Program-made: the position numbers and the translations under genes | Part shown: piece by piece, positions 10,850 to 22,319 of the stretch | Numbering within the stretch: position 1 is the stretch's first letter | Layout: each line of letters begins with the position of its first letter | The notes under the pieces: generated by a model | Databases searched by the model: none | Seen by the model: only the letters and a program-made list of their open reading frames with translations | What the model was told of the DNA's origin: nothing | DNA from: Eleusine coracana subsp. coracana | Taxonomy: Eukaryota > Streptophyta > Magnoliopsida > Poales > Poaceae | Reading direction: 5' to 3' | Length of the DNA stretch: 64,000 bases | Assembly: GCA_032690845.1 (NCBI GenBank) | Contig: CM064432.1 | Coordinates: 57,658,071-57,722,070 of the forward strand

Positions 10850-11476
10850 AACTCAATATTAGCAAGGTTTACTAATCTAGATTCACCTCCATATCAACAA
10901 GGACAGTACAATAGTGAGTTTTGAGAGGATTTATACCTTGCACCACCCTCTTCCATTCTTCTACCTCCCTCCACCATGTCCTGCCCACCACAAACTCCAA
11001 GAAATTGGAAAACGAACCTTGGACACGCCGCTTGGTCACGCCCCGCCTAGGCCACGTGCCCCGCCTGGCTCTAGCCGCGTGTCGCCTGCCCGCGCCCCGT
11101 CTGTCCCTGGTCGTGCGCCGCCAGCCTGTGTCCCGCCCTAGCGTTGGCCCTGGCTGTGTCGCCTGCCCGTGCCCCGCCCTGGCCCTGGCCGTGAGCCCCT
11201 GCCGCGCCCTACCCTGGCCACGAGCCACCTAGGGTTAGGGTTCGTGAGGAGCTTCGTGAGAGGTTGGAGACACGACAAAGACAATCAGGTGCGGGTATGT
11301 TGGGAACCTGGAGAAGCAAGGGAAACTTTGTGTTTAGTGACGGACAGACAGAATGAGGGTTGACGGGTGTTTCATATTCAAAAAATAGGTCCAAAAGTGA
11401 AAAGTGTAGAAAAACGGTCCATTTGTGACATTGGACACACAAAGAGGTCATGTGATGCGATTGTCCCTTTATTTAA

Positions 11477-11960
11477 AAATAAAATAGAAAGTTGAATATA
11501 AGGTGGTTTGGCAAAACAAAATAGAAAGTTGAATAAAAGATGGTTTGGCAGGATTGATAAAAACTTTTACTTGTATCATAATAGAAAGTATGGTTCATTT
11601 GAATAAAATAGCTTAAATGAACAAATATTTTTATTGAATAAGTCTAAACTAGCATGTGACACACCTAATTATAGAATCGATATGGGATTTGTATATGTTT
11701 GTGTGTGACTAATTAGTCTTTGTCATGGTTGAAATTATGTTAATAACTTTAGTATGCACGATGTCAACACAAATGTCCGCACCACATGGTTTGTATCTTA
11801 TAGGCCGGGACATCTTGGTACTGTGTAAATTAAAAAATTTATGTCATGAATATTTATTTATTTATTTGTGAGTAAAATAAGAGCTTTATTGCTAAGAGGA
11901 AATAATTAGATTACAATCTCTATCTAGCAACTCTGTAACGCACGCAGACGCTTGCATACG
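11477..11960. other. intergenic DNA, nothing recognised
   Basis: AT-rich spacer with a short near-duplicate (AAAATAGAAAGTTGAATA at about 11483 and 11519). No gene is supported. Confidence 0.4.
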
Positions 11961-12400
11961 CTAGACAACAGTGTGTACCTTCCTTCTAGTAAGTTGGTCT
12001 AGTTCATGAGCAACACGATTCTGCTCTCGTTTCACCTGGACGAAAGCTACCTCTTGTAGCAGCCTTGTCATATCCCAAGCCTCCGCTACCAGATGGCCGA
12101 TCTTTGAACGATCCTTTTTCTTTCCCTGCATCATCTGAATCACCCTTGTGCAGTCAGATTCAAGAATTATTGGGCCACACACCCTTTCAATAGCCAGCCT
12201 TAACCCTTCAAGGCACGCTGGCATTTCGGCCTCCACCGCCGAGGCGCATCAGAACAGAGCACGCCAAGCTGTGAATACAACCTTTCCTTGATGGTCCTTT
12301 GCTATAGTTCCCGCTCCCGCTTGGCTAATTTCAATCTTAAAGGCTCGTCAACATTTATCTTAACCCATCCCATCTGCGGTATCTTCCATTGCTCATTGCA
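11961..12400 (-). pseudogene. RNase H-like domain remnant of a non-LTR retroelement
   Basis: The minus strand encodes a plant RVT_3-type RNase H domain in pieces. WVKINVDEP near 12350 carries the first acidic residue. After a frame change, GAGTIAKDHQGKVVFTAWRALF follows, then a stop, then EAEMPACLEGLRLAIERV with the second acidic residue. The domain then continues IILESDCTRVIQMM (third acidic residue) to REQNRVAHELDQLTRR at about 11990. One frameshift (about 12290-12335) and one in-frame stop near 12250 disable it. Such domains occur at the end of plant LINE polyproteins and in host-derived copies; no reverse transcriptase is present here. Confidence 0.7.
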
Positions 12401-12738
12401 TTTCGGTATTTGGTGGCCTAGATTTGCCCTTACCCGCTGGATCGCCATTCACTTCTCGGGTTTGAAACAAAGTATCTCTATAGCTTATCAGAAAGTGGAC
12501 TGACGCCCGAACTGCATATGGGCCAGATTCATGTGTGAGGTTGTTATGTGTTGTCCATGCCCGCCATAGGACTAGCTTGACTAGATCCCGTTCTTCCTCA
12601 TTGCACTGATCTAGTAGTAATAGTAGCCAGTCTTACTCTAAATATCTAAAAAGCCTCTCCTCCTGTATCGGCCCTAAATATAATATAAATATTTATTATA
12701 ACTGGAGAATATTGCATACTATTTATGTTAGAGAGATG
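12401..12738. other. intergenic DNA, possible retroelement flank
   Basis: The minus strand just upstream of the RNase H remnant may continue its polyprotein, but I could not follow the frame. Otherwise nothing is recognised. Confidence 0.35.
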
Positions 12739-12747
12739 TAAATATTT

Positions 12748-14162
12748 GGGGTTATTGCATTTCTACCCCTATTTTAAACTCCAATTGTGTTTTTACTCCT
12801 ATTTTTTACCGTTTGCGATTTTACCCTTGCTTTTTGAAAACGAAGCTCCCATTTACCCCTACTTTTGACAACGTTAGTCCAAATCAATTTGTGAAATTAA
12901 AAAAAAGAAAAAACGATACAGAAAATATAATAGGACATAAGTGCCCCTCCCTCACGCAGGTCCTCTCTTCTCTCCCGACCCGACTGTCTCGCCATCTCCT
13001 TCTCTCACTCCACCCTAACCCTAGGCGGCGCACGGCTGCAGTCGTGCGCGGGCTGAGGGTGTAGATGCGCGTGGATAGCAGCGGGCGCAGGCCCAGGCAG
13101 TCACGGTTGCTGCCGGCACAGGCCAGCATGCGGGCGCGAGCTGCGCATTGCTGCTGAGGTGTGCATGAGTCAGAGCCAGCAATCCCCAATCTAGTGTGCT
13201 CCTGTCGGAACTATTGCGCATATGGATTCAGCAGTTGGTCAATGCTCAGTGGTGGTAAGCGGATGCAGAACTTCACCCAATGGAATCGATCGTGTCTCCA
13301 ACTGCGGGTTTGGTGCTAATGTTGTGCTTGTGCGTCGTGCTGATTATTTCCATATGAGAGGATTTATTAATTATCTTTTTTTTGTGATTGTTGTCAAAAT
13401 ACTGTCAAATACTCAAATTCATGTCATCTAGATTTTTTTTAAAAAAATAATATGTATTCAAAGTCATTTAATATTTGTTCGGATTTTGAATTAATTCAAC
13501 TCAGAATTTAAAATTTGTTTATATTACGAAATTAAGTGGCAGAGTCATATACACATGTTACTCAAACTAATGGAGAATGCTGCTGGATTTAAGTTAACAT
13601 GTTGCTGAAAGTAGGATAAAATTACAAGGGTATTTAGATCTTTATATACTCCCTCCGTTCTGTAATTATTGACGCTTTAGCAATATTCATCAAAACCAAT
13701 GCAGCTGGATGCTCTGTACTGCTACGCTGCCAGCGCGTGAATTGTTGTGCGAGAGATATTGTTTCTTCTTTGTTTATTTAGCTGCAGATAGGATCGACTG
13801 CCCATGTGATACGGTCCATCACATACAAGTGTTGTCTTCCATTGGACGGAGGCTTTTTCTCTCCATTCTTTATTCATCTGCGACGGAACTGCAGGGACAG
13901 ACAGAGGAGACAGCAAGCAGACAACACAACAGAGAGGAGATTGGAAACCGAGAACGTCAAATAAACTGGGAATTTAGTTTGAACGTTGAACGTGAAATAA
14001 ATCGAGACAGAGGGAGTATCAAATTTGACACTGGTAACTGATGTTAACAGATCAGGGATAAACTAAAGCTTCGTTTTTAAAAAACAGAGGTAAAATCGCA
14101 AACGATAAAAAGCAGAGATAAAAATACAAAGTTCAAAGTAGGGATATAAACACAATAGCCCC
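12748..14162. mobile_element. Mutator-like element (MULE) 2, 1,415 bp, with a GC-rich insert
   Basis: Inverted ends of about 130 bp start GGGGTTATTGCATTTCTACC on the left and GGGGCTATTGTGTTTATATC on the right. Both are followed by the shared CGTTTGCGATTTTACC block. Perfect 9-bp target duplications TAAATATTT flank the element (12739-12747, 14163-14171). A GC-rich stretch at about 12950-13230, unlike the AT-rich remainder, could be captured host gene sequence (Pack-MULE style); no family is recognised in it. A Stowaway-type MITE is nested at 13649-14016. The right end lies only about 690 bp upstream of the OPR start codon. Confidence 0.85.
13649..14016. mobile_element. Stowaway-type MITE nested in MULE 2, 368 bp
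   Basis: The left end CTCCCTCCGTTCTGTAATT pairs with the right end terminating GACAGAGGGAG. TA flanks both sides (13647-13648, 14017-14018). The inner part is longer and less AT-rich than usual and holds no recognised gene, so the outer pairing is the main evidence. Confidence 0.65.
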
Positions 14163-14171
14163 TAAATATTT

Positions 14172-14849
14172 TCACTCAACCTGTTATGTAAGTTTTGATT
14201 CCACCAGTGATGGATGGTGACACCAAAACTGCCTTGGTTACCGAGAGACACGGATCATCTGACGTGAGCTGCACCTGTGCAGTAGAAATTGATATGTGGG
14301 CACGCGTCAATGACCTCTTACAGTTTACGTCATTGGACTCATGGGGACTCTGATCCGATCTCCGGGATCATCAGCCGGCAGCGCCAGATCTACATCTCCC
14401 GAACCCATAGCAGCCATCCTCGTTTCATTTCACCCACGCATCGCACATGCTGAAATCGGCGCTCTCCGCGCACGTGAACTTGGACTCCGCGCGCGCCTAA
14501 CCCCGCGCCGACCGGTCAACCGCCCACTCGGCCCTCCTCGTCTCCACTGCGCCCGCGTCGCCGCCGCAGACGCCCACTTCCATTTCCCCCATCCCCCGTC
14601 TCCTTCCCGCGACGCGCAACCGGGTCCAGCCCGCCATCACTCACCGTCCCACAAGGCCACAGTACAGGTGCGGGCTTCGCTTTCCGAGCCCCGCGGCGCA
14701 CTCACTCCAATTCCTTCTCGCTCCCTCTACCTATAGCTGGCTTCTCGCCACCCCTGCTTTCTCCCCCCACCTTCTCCCCTTCTCCACCTCCCTCCGCTTT
14801 CCCCTTCCCCGTCCCCCCTCTTCCGATCCGCACCGCGCAGCCACCGGGG
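14172..14849 (+). promoter_or_regulatory. OPR promoter region with a G-box and TGACG motifs
   Basis: Upstream of the OPR start there is a CACGTG G-box at 14471-14476, a TGACGTGA at about 14259 and ACGTCA at about 14328. These are the core sites of MYC2-like bHLH and TGA-type bZIP factors, both tied to jasmonate and stress control in plants. A pyrimidine-rich leader (about 14740-14820) precedes the ATG. Function at these sites is inference from motif identity. The MULE 2 insertion ends at 14162, so only about 690 bp of upstream sequence is free of that element. Confidence 0.5.
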
Positions 14850-17800
14850 ATGGATCGCGCGCCGCCGCCAGCCGACCAGGAGCCGCGCCCTACGCTCTTC
14901 TCGCCGTACCAGATGCCCCGCTTCCGCCTCGCGCACCGGTGAGCCTCCCCGCCTTCCGAATTTTTCCTCGTTCTCGGGTTCGCTCTGGTTGACTCCTGAC
15001 TGACCGATGGTCTCCGCGTGTCTTCGCGGCCGCAGGGTGGTGCTGGCGCCGATGACGCGGTGCAGGGCGCCCGGCGCCGTCCCGACTCCCGCGCTGGCCG
15101 AGTACTACGCGCAGCGGTCCACGGAGGGAGGGCTGCTCATCTCCGAGGGCACCGTCGTCTCGCCTACCGGCCCGGGGTAATCTCGTCACTTCCCTTGCTT
15201 GTTAGTTCACCCCCTTCCCCATCCCAACTTTGCTCGCACATCTGTCTAGTCTAGTTGCCCTGATCCACCGTCTCCCGTGGTCCTAAGATTATTCAATTCC
15301 ACTAGATACAAAAAAAAAAAAAAAAAACGCACCACTGTTCTCTATGCTCCTTGTGCGAATTTTTAAACGATGTAAGCTGGCAACCCCCGTAATCAAAAGC
15401 TGGTCATTCGGGTCTTTTATCTAAAAAAAAAGGATAATTAATTTAGTGATATTTATTCCTATAGAGACAAAATTAAGTCAAAGTGACTGAATATGAATAT
15501 GATGATATCAGTTTTGTGACAGTAGGTTATGTGTTAACTAGATAACTCTGTCAACGACTAACTACCCAGAACGAAATGTGGCTTATAAACGTGGAGGGAG
15601 AGATTAGTCTTTTATATGTGCTCGCTCTTCTGTTTGAGCCATGTACGCTTGTGCTGATGGTAAGATGCGCGCGATCTGGCAGAGACGTGGCGTGGTCCTC
15701 TTGGGAGGACGGAGGAGTGGTTAGAGTGATCGAATTATCAATGAGTTTATGGTGGGAACACTTGTATAGCTTGTATCATTCATATGGTGAAGTCTTTAGA
15801 TTACTTGACGCACTAGACAGTATGCTTTAGTGGGCGGTGATTCAGTGCCCTGCTCTGTTAACTGACAATAGTGAAGGTTCCCTTCTAAAAAATACAGACA
15901 GATCAGATGTACTAGAGAATTGGGGGATTAGACACCATCTCATGGCCATATTATTAACAGTTTTCGAGTTTGAATAGCTGTGATGAGTAATTGTGAATCT
16001 GTTATAGGTTTCATAGCTTCTATTCATTCCCGACTTCCATCCAGGAAGCGATCTCGGTAACCCACGAGAAATCCAAATTCTATCAAAACAGCTGTTCCAA
16101 TCCAATGAAGATATCTCAACATCATTCAATTATTCTTTTATCGGAAGCTTAGTCTAAACCGAGAAACAAGTTTTTTCTGATGACATCGCTCCTGTAGGCT
16201 GTAGCAACTGCAATCTGCTTTATCTTGGGAGAAATGTGCACATAATTCACATCGAATTTTGTAGCTGAAGCAATTTTTAAGTCCCGGGCTTGGGGATTTG
16301 TGAGGCACGATTTATACTGAAAACATAATTAGGTATCCCAGTTGCTCCATCTAAGGAACCTGAGACAGATGAGAGAGCAAGGGTATCGGTATGATGGACT
16401 ACCCTTATGGTCATCGCGTAACAGTAAAACTGATCATTTTATAACTTCAATTGTTCTACGGAAATTATTCTTGGCCCACTTCAGATGAACTTGTAACAAG
16501 ACTGTTACTTTTATGTTGCCAATCTGCCTCCCGTCAAATTAAAATGAGTGAATTGCACAAAACTACAACTATTTGTACCATTTTTGCAGAAAACTACAAC
16601 TTTTGATTCCTATTTCACAAAACTATAACTACTTTGACCTTGAGTTGCAGAGAACTACAACTTTACCAAATTCCGTTCTAGAATGATCATGGATCCCACC
16701 TGTCAATCTAATAGTGTCATTCTGTTTCCCACGTCAGATGCCATGTCATCGTGATGATGTGGAATATATCAGAACAGACCTACTTGAGTCATCCCATACG
16801 AAGATCTCACGTTCCCTTGCCCATACGTACAGACCTCACACATTCCCTTGCCTGTAATGGACACGATGCCGTGACTCCTCCACATCAGTGTCACCCATAG
16901 TCAACGGATTCGGGGACGTAGCCGCGAATCGCGACTCGGATTCGTCGTCCCTATTTAGAATTCGGGGACGGAAGGAGTCGAAGTCCCCAAACATGACGAT
17001 TCGTGACTCCGTTCTGCTAGGGTGTTAGGCAAAACGTGGCCCCAAGTAAGATGCATCGTGACGCCAATCACACATGTTGAGGATGGGATGAGTTACAGGC
17101 TTAGCTGACATAGATGACCATCTTCCGATCCATGCGCCAACAACAACATCAGGGAGACCTCGCTTGAAGTCTTGGACCTCCGCCGCCATCAGGGAGGCCT
17201 ACGCGACTCTTTACCCTTGGCCACGAATCGGTTAGCGAATCCAAATCGTTGGAGTCACATACCGAGTCATGTTGATTCATGCGTAATAGGGACACCCCGT
17301 CGTCCCTATTTTTCTCGGGCGCCATCCCGCGTCCCGCGAACCCAGCGAATCGGGGACATGGTGACTATGGTGTCACCCTCCACATACGCCTTGTATTTGG
17401 ATTGGGTTGTGAAAGTCAAACAACTCCACATCAGTGTCACCTTCACAGTGGTCTTCAGGGTGACACTGATGTGGAGGAGTCAGGGCATCGTGTCTAGTAC
17501 ATGCAAGGGAGAGGTTTGTACATATGGGCAAGAGAACGTGTGAGATTCGTATGGGCCGGCCCCAATAGGTCTGTTCTGATATCTTTCACATCGTCACAAT
17601 GACATGACGTCTGACATGGGAAATGGAATGGCCCTATTAGACTGATAGGTGGGACCCATGGTCACTCCAGAACAAAATTTGTTAAAGTTGTAGTTTTCTG
17701 CAACTCGAGGTCAAAGTAGTTGTAGTTTTGTGAAATAGAAATCGGAAGATGTAGTTTTCTGCAACAATGGTACAAATAGTTGTAGTTTTGTGCAATTCAC

Positions 17801-19510
17801 TCAATTAAAATATTAATTGACAAACTATTGTTCTATAAGGTTTCCTCGTGTCCCTGGGATATACAATCAAGAGCAGATTGATGCATGGAAAAAGGTGGTG
17901 GATGCTGTTCATGCCAAGGGAGCCATCTTTTTCTGCCAACTATGGCATGTCGGCCGAGCTTCTCACCAAGGTATGTTCATCATATGTGGAATTTTCTGTA
18001 AGAAAGAAAGTATTATTCGAATTATTCTGAACTTTCCAAACTCTTATTGAAAACATTTTCTTATGGTAGGATTAAATCTGCCTTGAATGAGGTTTAGGCC
18101 CAGTAACAGTCATTTGTTGGCAATTTGAGGATAATTTAGTCAGGGACTCAGTTAGTGAGACGTTTCTGAGTTGAAGTTAGACTTCAACAGTAACTAGATT
18201 CCTTAGTTTTTTGTTAAGTTCCCTTGCTTCTCTTACAGTGCCACCTTTCATTGATCATCTGTCAATGTCAATGCAATGCAACAGCAGATGCATTCTGCTT
18301 TGAGTCACCTTTCATTGGTCTTCAGTGAATGCACTTCAGTCAACAACACAACACAGAATGGTTTCTGTGTTTAATGTAATACATGTCTTATCAGTAAATT
18401 CACACCGCCAATTGTATGATACTGTTTCAACAGACAACAGTTAACACTCGTATATTGTGCATGTCCACGATTCACATCACCAGGGTCATCAGTGATTACT
18501 AACCCAATATATGGTGCTAGTTCAGATGTTAACTCATATTTTTCTTCACCAATCAGTGTACCAGCCTGGTGGTGCTGCTCCAATTTCCTCGACCGATAAG
18601 CCAATATCATCAAGATGGAGGATACTGATGCCTGATGGCTCCTATGGCAAGTATCCAACTCCTAGGCGCCTCACCACATCTGAGATACCAGAAATAGTTG
18701 AACAATACCGTCAGTGTGCTATAAACGCCATCAAAGCAGGTAACACAGCACTACATGCATATAAATCCTTATAATAACACATTGCTCTTGCTCCCGAACC
18801 TTTACACCTCCAGGGTCCAGACGATCCATTCTTTTTGCTCTTCACTTATCTGGAGATGGAATGCATCTGCAGGTTTCGATGGCATTGAGATCCATGGCGC
18901 TCATGGCTACCTTATCGACCAGTTTCTCAAAGACGGCATCAATGATCGGACCGACGAGTACGGTGGCTCTCTCTCCAACCGCTGCCGGTTCCTGCTGGAG
19001 GTGACCAGGGCCGTGATCTCCGCGATTGGTGCAGACTGCGTCGCGGTCCGTGTGTCACCGGCCATCGACCACCTCGACGCCTACGACTCCGACCCCATGC
19101 GGCTGGGCATGGCCGTGGTGGACCGGCTCAACGCCCTCCAGCAGGAGGCCGGGCGCCTCGCCTACCTGCACGTGACACAGCCGCGGTACACAGCCTACGG
19201 GCAGACGGAGTCGGGCAAGCAGGGCAGCGCCGAGGAGGAGGCCCAGCTGATGCGCACCCTGCGCGGCGCGTACCAGGGCACGTTCATGTGCAGCGGCGGG
19301 TTCACGCGAGAGCTGGGGCTGGAGGCCGTGGCCAGCGGCGACGCCGACCTGGTGTCGTTCGGCCGGCTGTTCATCTCCAACCCGGACCTGGTGGAGCGGT
19401 TCCGGCGCGACGCGCCGCTCACTCGGTACGTGCGGAAGACGTTCTACACGGAGGACGTCGTCGGGTACACGGACTACCCGTTCCTTGGACAGCCCAAGGC
19501 GCGCATGTGA
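14850..19510 (+). CDS. 12-oxophytodienoate reductase, OPR3-type (jasmonate biosynthesis), 393 aa, five exons
   Basis: FMN-dependent old-yellow-enzyme reductase that reduces 12-oxophytodienoic acid toward jasmonate in peroxisomes. Exons by GT-AG sites: 14850-14938, 15036-15176, 17840-17970, 18557-18739 and 18873-19510; the joined frame is open and phases agree. HGAHGY at residues 189-194 supplies the two active-site His and the proton-donor Tyr. Phe78 and His248 occupy the positions (Phe74, His244 of tomato OPR3, offset 4) that separate OPDA-reducing OPR3 types from OPR1 types, which carry Tyr at both. The protein ends in ARM, a plant peroxisomal PTS1 tripeptide. The C-terminal FYTEDVVGYTDYPFL block is also OPR3-like. 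Intron 2 (2.66 kb) holds a MULE. No lesion seen. Grass orthologues are usually named OPR7/OPR8. Confidence 0.93.
16546..17802. mobile_element. Mutator-like element (MULE) 3 in OPR intron 2, 1,257 bp
   Basis: Both ends begin GAGTGAATTGCACAAAACTA reading inward. Inverted repeats run about 350 bp (16546-16896 and 17458-17802). Perfect 9-bp target duplications AATTAAAAT flank it (16537-16545, 17803-17811). No transposase is seen; the middle carries short repeats of GATTCGGGGACG type. The element ends 37 bp before the splice acceptor of exon 3. Confidence 0.92.
17424..17476. repeat. 18-bp perfect hairpin at the inner edge of the MULE 3 right arm
   Basis: CTCCACATCAGTGTCACC (17424-17441) is followed after 17 bases by its exact reverse complement (17459-17476). 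The same motif also closes the left arm at about 16878-16896, so three copies exist in the element. Confidence 0.85.
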
Positions 19511-19908
19511 TTATTTGGGGATGACTAAACATTAAGTGGTACATCATTGGTCGTGTATAATAATGTGATAATAAGCAGACATCTTGCGGTATTACGGATT
19601 AGTATTTCTTTCTGTGATTATTGCGTTATTGGTGGGTTGCTGATAGCTAGCCGGCAACAGATTGTATCTTGAGATCTTCAGTTAGAAGATGGTGTATGAA
19701 TAGGGAAAGGGTAAAAAAAAATTGTGGCAAGTGTTCATGTTCATGCTTCTAGCCACATGCTCACATGTCAGAGACATGCTTTTGATTTCAGATCCTCCAA
19801 AAAAATAACAGAGAAGAAACAGAAAAACATGACGACAAGATACGAGAATCCTTCCGGCTTGAATGGTCTTCTTTTCCAAACGAAACAAAATTCATGTTGC
19901 CATGTCGT

Positions 19909-22115
19909 CTAGTGAGAAGCAGAGCCGTGAACTCTGTCTTTTGCCTTCAGTACCTGGAGACGAGAAGAAGGAAATAACAAGATTAAAATAACTAAATCAA
20001 ATGAATTAAACTTAAGCATATTCTTACTTCGTCGTTCCAGTTGGTGTACAAGGTTATGCTGCCGAGCAAAAGCGTCTGCACAACCAGTCCACACAGAAGT
20101 CCGAACCAGAGTCCCTATTCAAAAGGTAAAACGCGTAATCAAACTGAATTTGAAAAACAATGTGCTACATTGATGCAACCTCAATCAAGACCTAAAATAG
20201 ACGATGAAAAGAAAACTGAATTACCGTTCCCCCGAGATGGAAGACAAAAGCTGAAGTATATCCTACAGGGATAGCGACCATGTAATACGACGCAAGGTTG
20301 ATGCGCGCGCCAACTTGTTGCCGGCCACAGCCCCTGACAACACCTACACTAATGAAGCATGGCGCCAACTTTTAAAAAATTTAATTTAAAATTAATTTGG
20401 ATCGGATCTGTGGCATACACTGCATAAAGGTACTTCGCTTTTAGGTCACTGGATAACGGATAAAGATATGGGTTCGATCAGACGTTTTATACCTACCTGA
20501 AAGGACACCGTTTATGCTGTCGAAAAGGAATGAGACGGCGAGGAGCATCATCATCCGGGCAATGTACTTGACCACCTTCTCGTCGTTGCTGTATGCGTAT
20601 CCCCACAGGTTGCGCACCAGCACCATCACAAGCCCAACAACGACGGCGACCAAGACAGACAAAAACACGACCACCCCGGCGGCCAGACGGGCCGCCTGCG
20701 GTCGCCCAGCACCAAGCTCGTTTGAAACACGCGTGCTGTGCAGAAAGCCAGAAACACAATGTTGAAAAACGTTGATGTCATGGCAGTCAGAGGATGTTAT
20801 CGCCGGTAATTACACTTTCTACGAAACAATTTGGAGTTGATGGTGCATGATAAGTTTGTTCGAACTGACCTTGTGGCACCACCAAGCCCAAATGGAACCA
20901 TGAACGCCAACGTAATCGTGTTGATGCTACAAAAATTTCAAGTAAGCTGTAGATCGAAGAACAAGCGTCACCGGGAAAAAGAAATATCATTGCTGAATCG
21001 AGGATATGATGACTGAACGCTCACCAGATGGACAGCACGGCCGTCTCGAGCTTGGGGTTGGGAAGAAGGCCAGAGAGCAGCACCAGAAGCTCGAAGGACC
21101 ACCACTCTATACTGCAGACGAGAGATCGAGACGTGTTTGATTCTTTCAGAAACGCACGTACACCACAGCCAAATCTACTGGCAACCATATCCAGCCGCGC
21201 GCTGAAGAACTCACCACATCATCAGAGCCGACGGCACGGCGAGCCTGACGAAGTCCGGGACGCCGCGGAACGCCTCTCGGGAGAACCCGGTCCACGTGGT
21301 CCGGCACCGCGGCGAGAGCCTGACGTAGATCGCCAGGAAGCAGAGGTTGCACAGGTAGGAGACGGCGGTGGCGAGCGCGGCGCCGGCGCTGCCCATGCCG
21401 AGCGCGCGCACCAGCAGCCAGCAGACGGGCACGTGCGCCGCGGCCGTGGCGCCGGAGCTCAGCATCACCGGCAGGACCACGTTCTGGGCTTGCAGGAACC
21501 GGACGTGGCAGTTAAGCGGCCCGTACACGAACAGGGCCGGCGTCAGCCCGCGGATGTAGCTCGCCGCCGCCGCCGCGATCTCCGGGTCCTGGCCGAACCA
21601 CGCGAGGATCTGGCCCGTGTAGGCCCAGGCCGCCGCAACCGGGATGCTCACCAGAGTGAGCAGCAGCATCGCGCGCTGCTTGTAGATGCCCAGCAGGTGG
21701 TGCTGCTCTGCTCCGAAGGCTTGGCCGCAGAGTGTCTCCAGGCTGGTCGCCATGCCTCCCTGACAAAGAAGAGTGCAGACAGTACAGTAGAGCCGTGGAG
21801 GTCGCAACAGAAAAAACACTATCGTTTGGAATTGTCCTGCTGCATGGTATGTTTACATACCAGCAAGCTGAAACCGGTGACGGTGGCGAAGGAGGTGGCC
21901 ACGGAGGCGCCGGCAAGCTCGAGCTCGCCGAGATGCCCGACGAACATGAGGGACATCAACTGGATGATGTACAGGAGGAGGTAGCCAGCGACGAGTGGCC
22001 CGGCGAGGTGCAGCTGCTTCTTTACCTCGCCCAACACCAAGCTCTTCTGTCCCCCGCCGTGCTTCCCCTTCCCCTCGGTGTCTGTGAAAGTGAGGAGCGG
22101 CTCTTCCGTGGCCAT
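19909..22115 (-). CDS. MATE family transporter (DETOXIFICATION type), 477 aa, eight exons
   Basis: Multidrug and toxic compound extrusion proteins are 12-helix antiporters moving organic cations, flavonoids or other metabolites out of the cytosol; the substrate here is unknown. Exons on the minus strand: 22115-21861, 21759-21215, 21111-21025, 20926-20870, 20735-20497, 20343-20225, 20114-20028, 19953-19909. All introns are GT-AG and the joined frame is open. Landmarks are the N-terminal MATEEPLL, LAGPLVAGYLLLYIIQLMSLMFVGHLGELELAGAS (first helices), GMATSLETLCGQAFGA in exon 2, and STRVSNELGAG at the exon 4/5 join. PVGYTSAFVFHLGGTGLWFG near the end closes the set. The length is normal for plant DTX proteins. 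It is tail to tail with OPR, with 398 bp between stops. Confidence 0.92.
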
Positions 22116-22319
22116 GCGTCGCCTTCTTGCTCCTCCAGGTTAGAAGCACAGGAGGCAGCAATGCCAGTCAAGTAAGGCCTCTCTGATTGCTATCTGATAT
22201 TCTGATTAACTGCTTCCGATCAAGCCCACACTAGTACACTACTTTATACTAGTCCATTCGTTTGTTTCTTTAAATAAGGCGCGCATGATACCAACAACAA
22301 GTACATCGAATTTTAAGTA
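22116..22319 (-). promoter_or_regulatory. MATE upstream region
   Basis: Sequence immediately upstream of the MATE start. No convincing TATA box was identified, though CTTTATACTAGTC near 22240 is a weak candidate. The dispersed repeat copy B begins about 200 bp upstream. Confidence 0.3.

Larger units (their letters stand above)
9830..11467. mobile_element. Mutator-like element (MULE) 1, 1,638 bp
   Basis: Terminal inverted repeats of about 95-100 bp start GGGCCAATTGCATCACATGA on the left and GGGACAATCGCATCACATGA on the right. The flanking 9-bp direct repeats are TTTAATTAA (9821-9829) and TTTATTTAA (11468-11476), one mismatch apart; 9 bp is diagnostic of Mutator-type insertion. The interior holds a minus-strand frame and a GC-rich proline/arginine-coding patch at 11030-11230. 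No transposase core with a DDE signature is visible, so the element looks non-autonomous or internally deleted. Confidence 0.8.
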
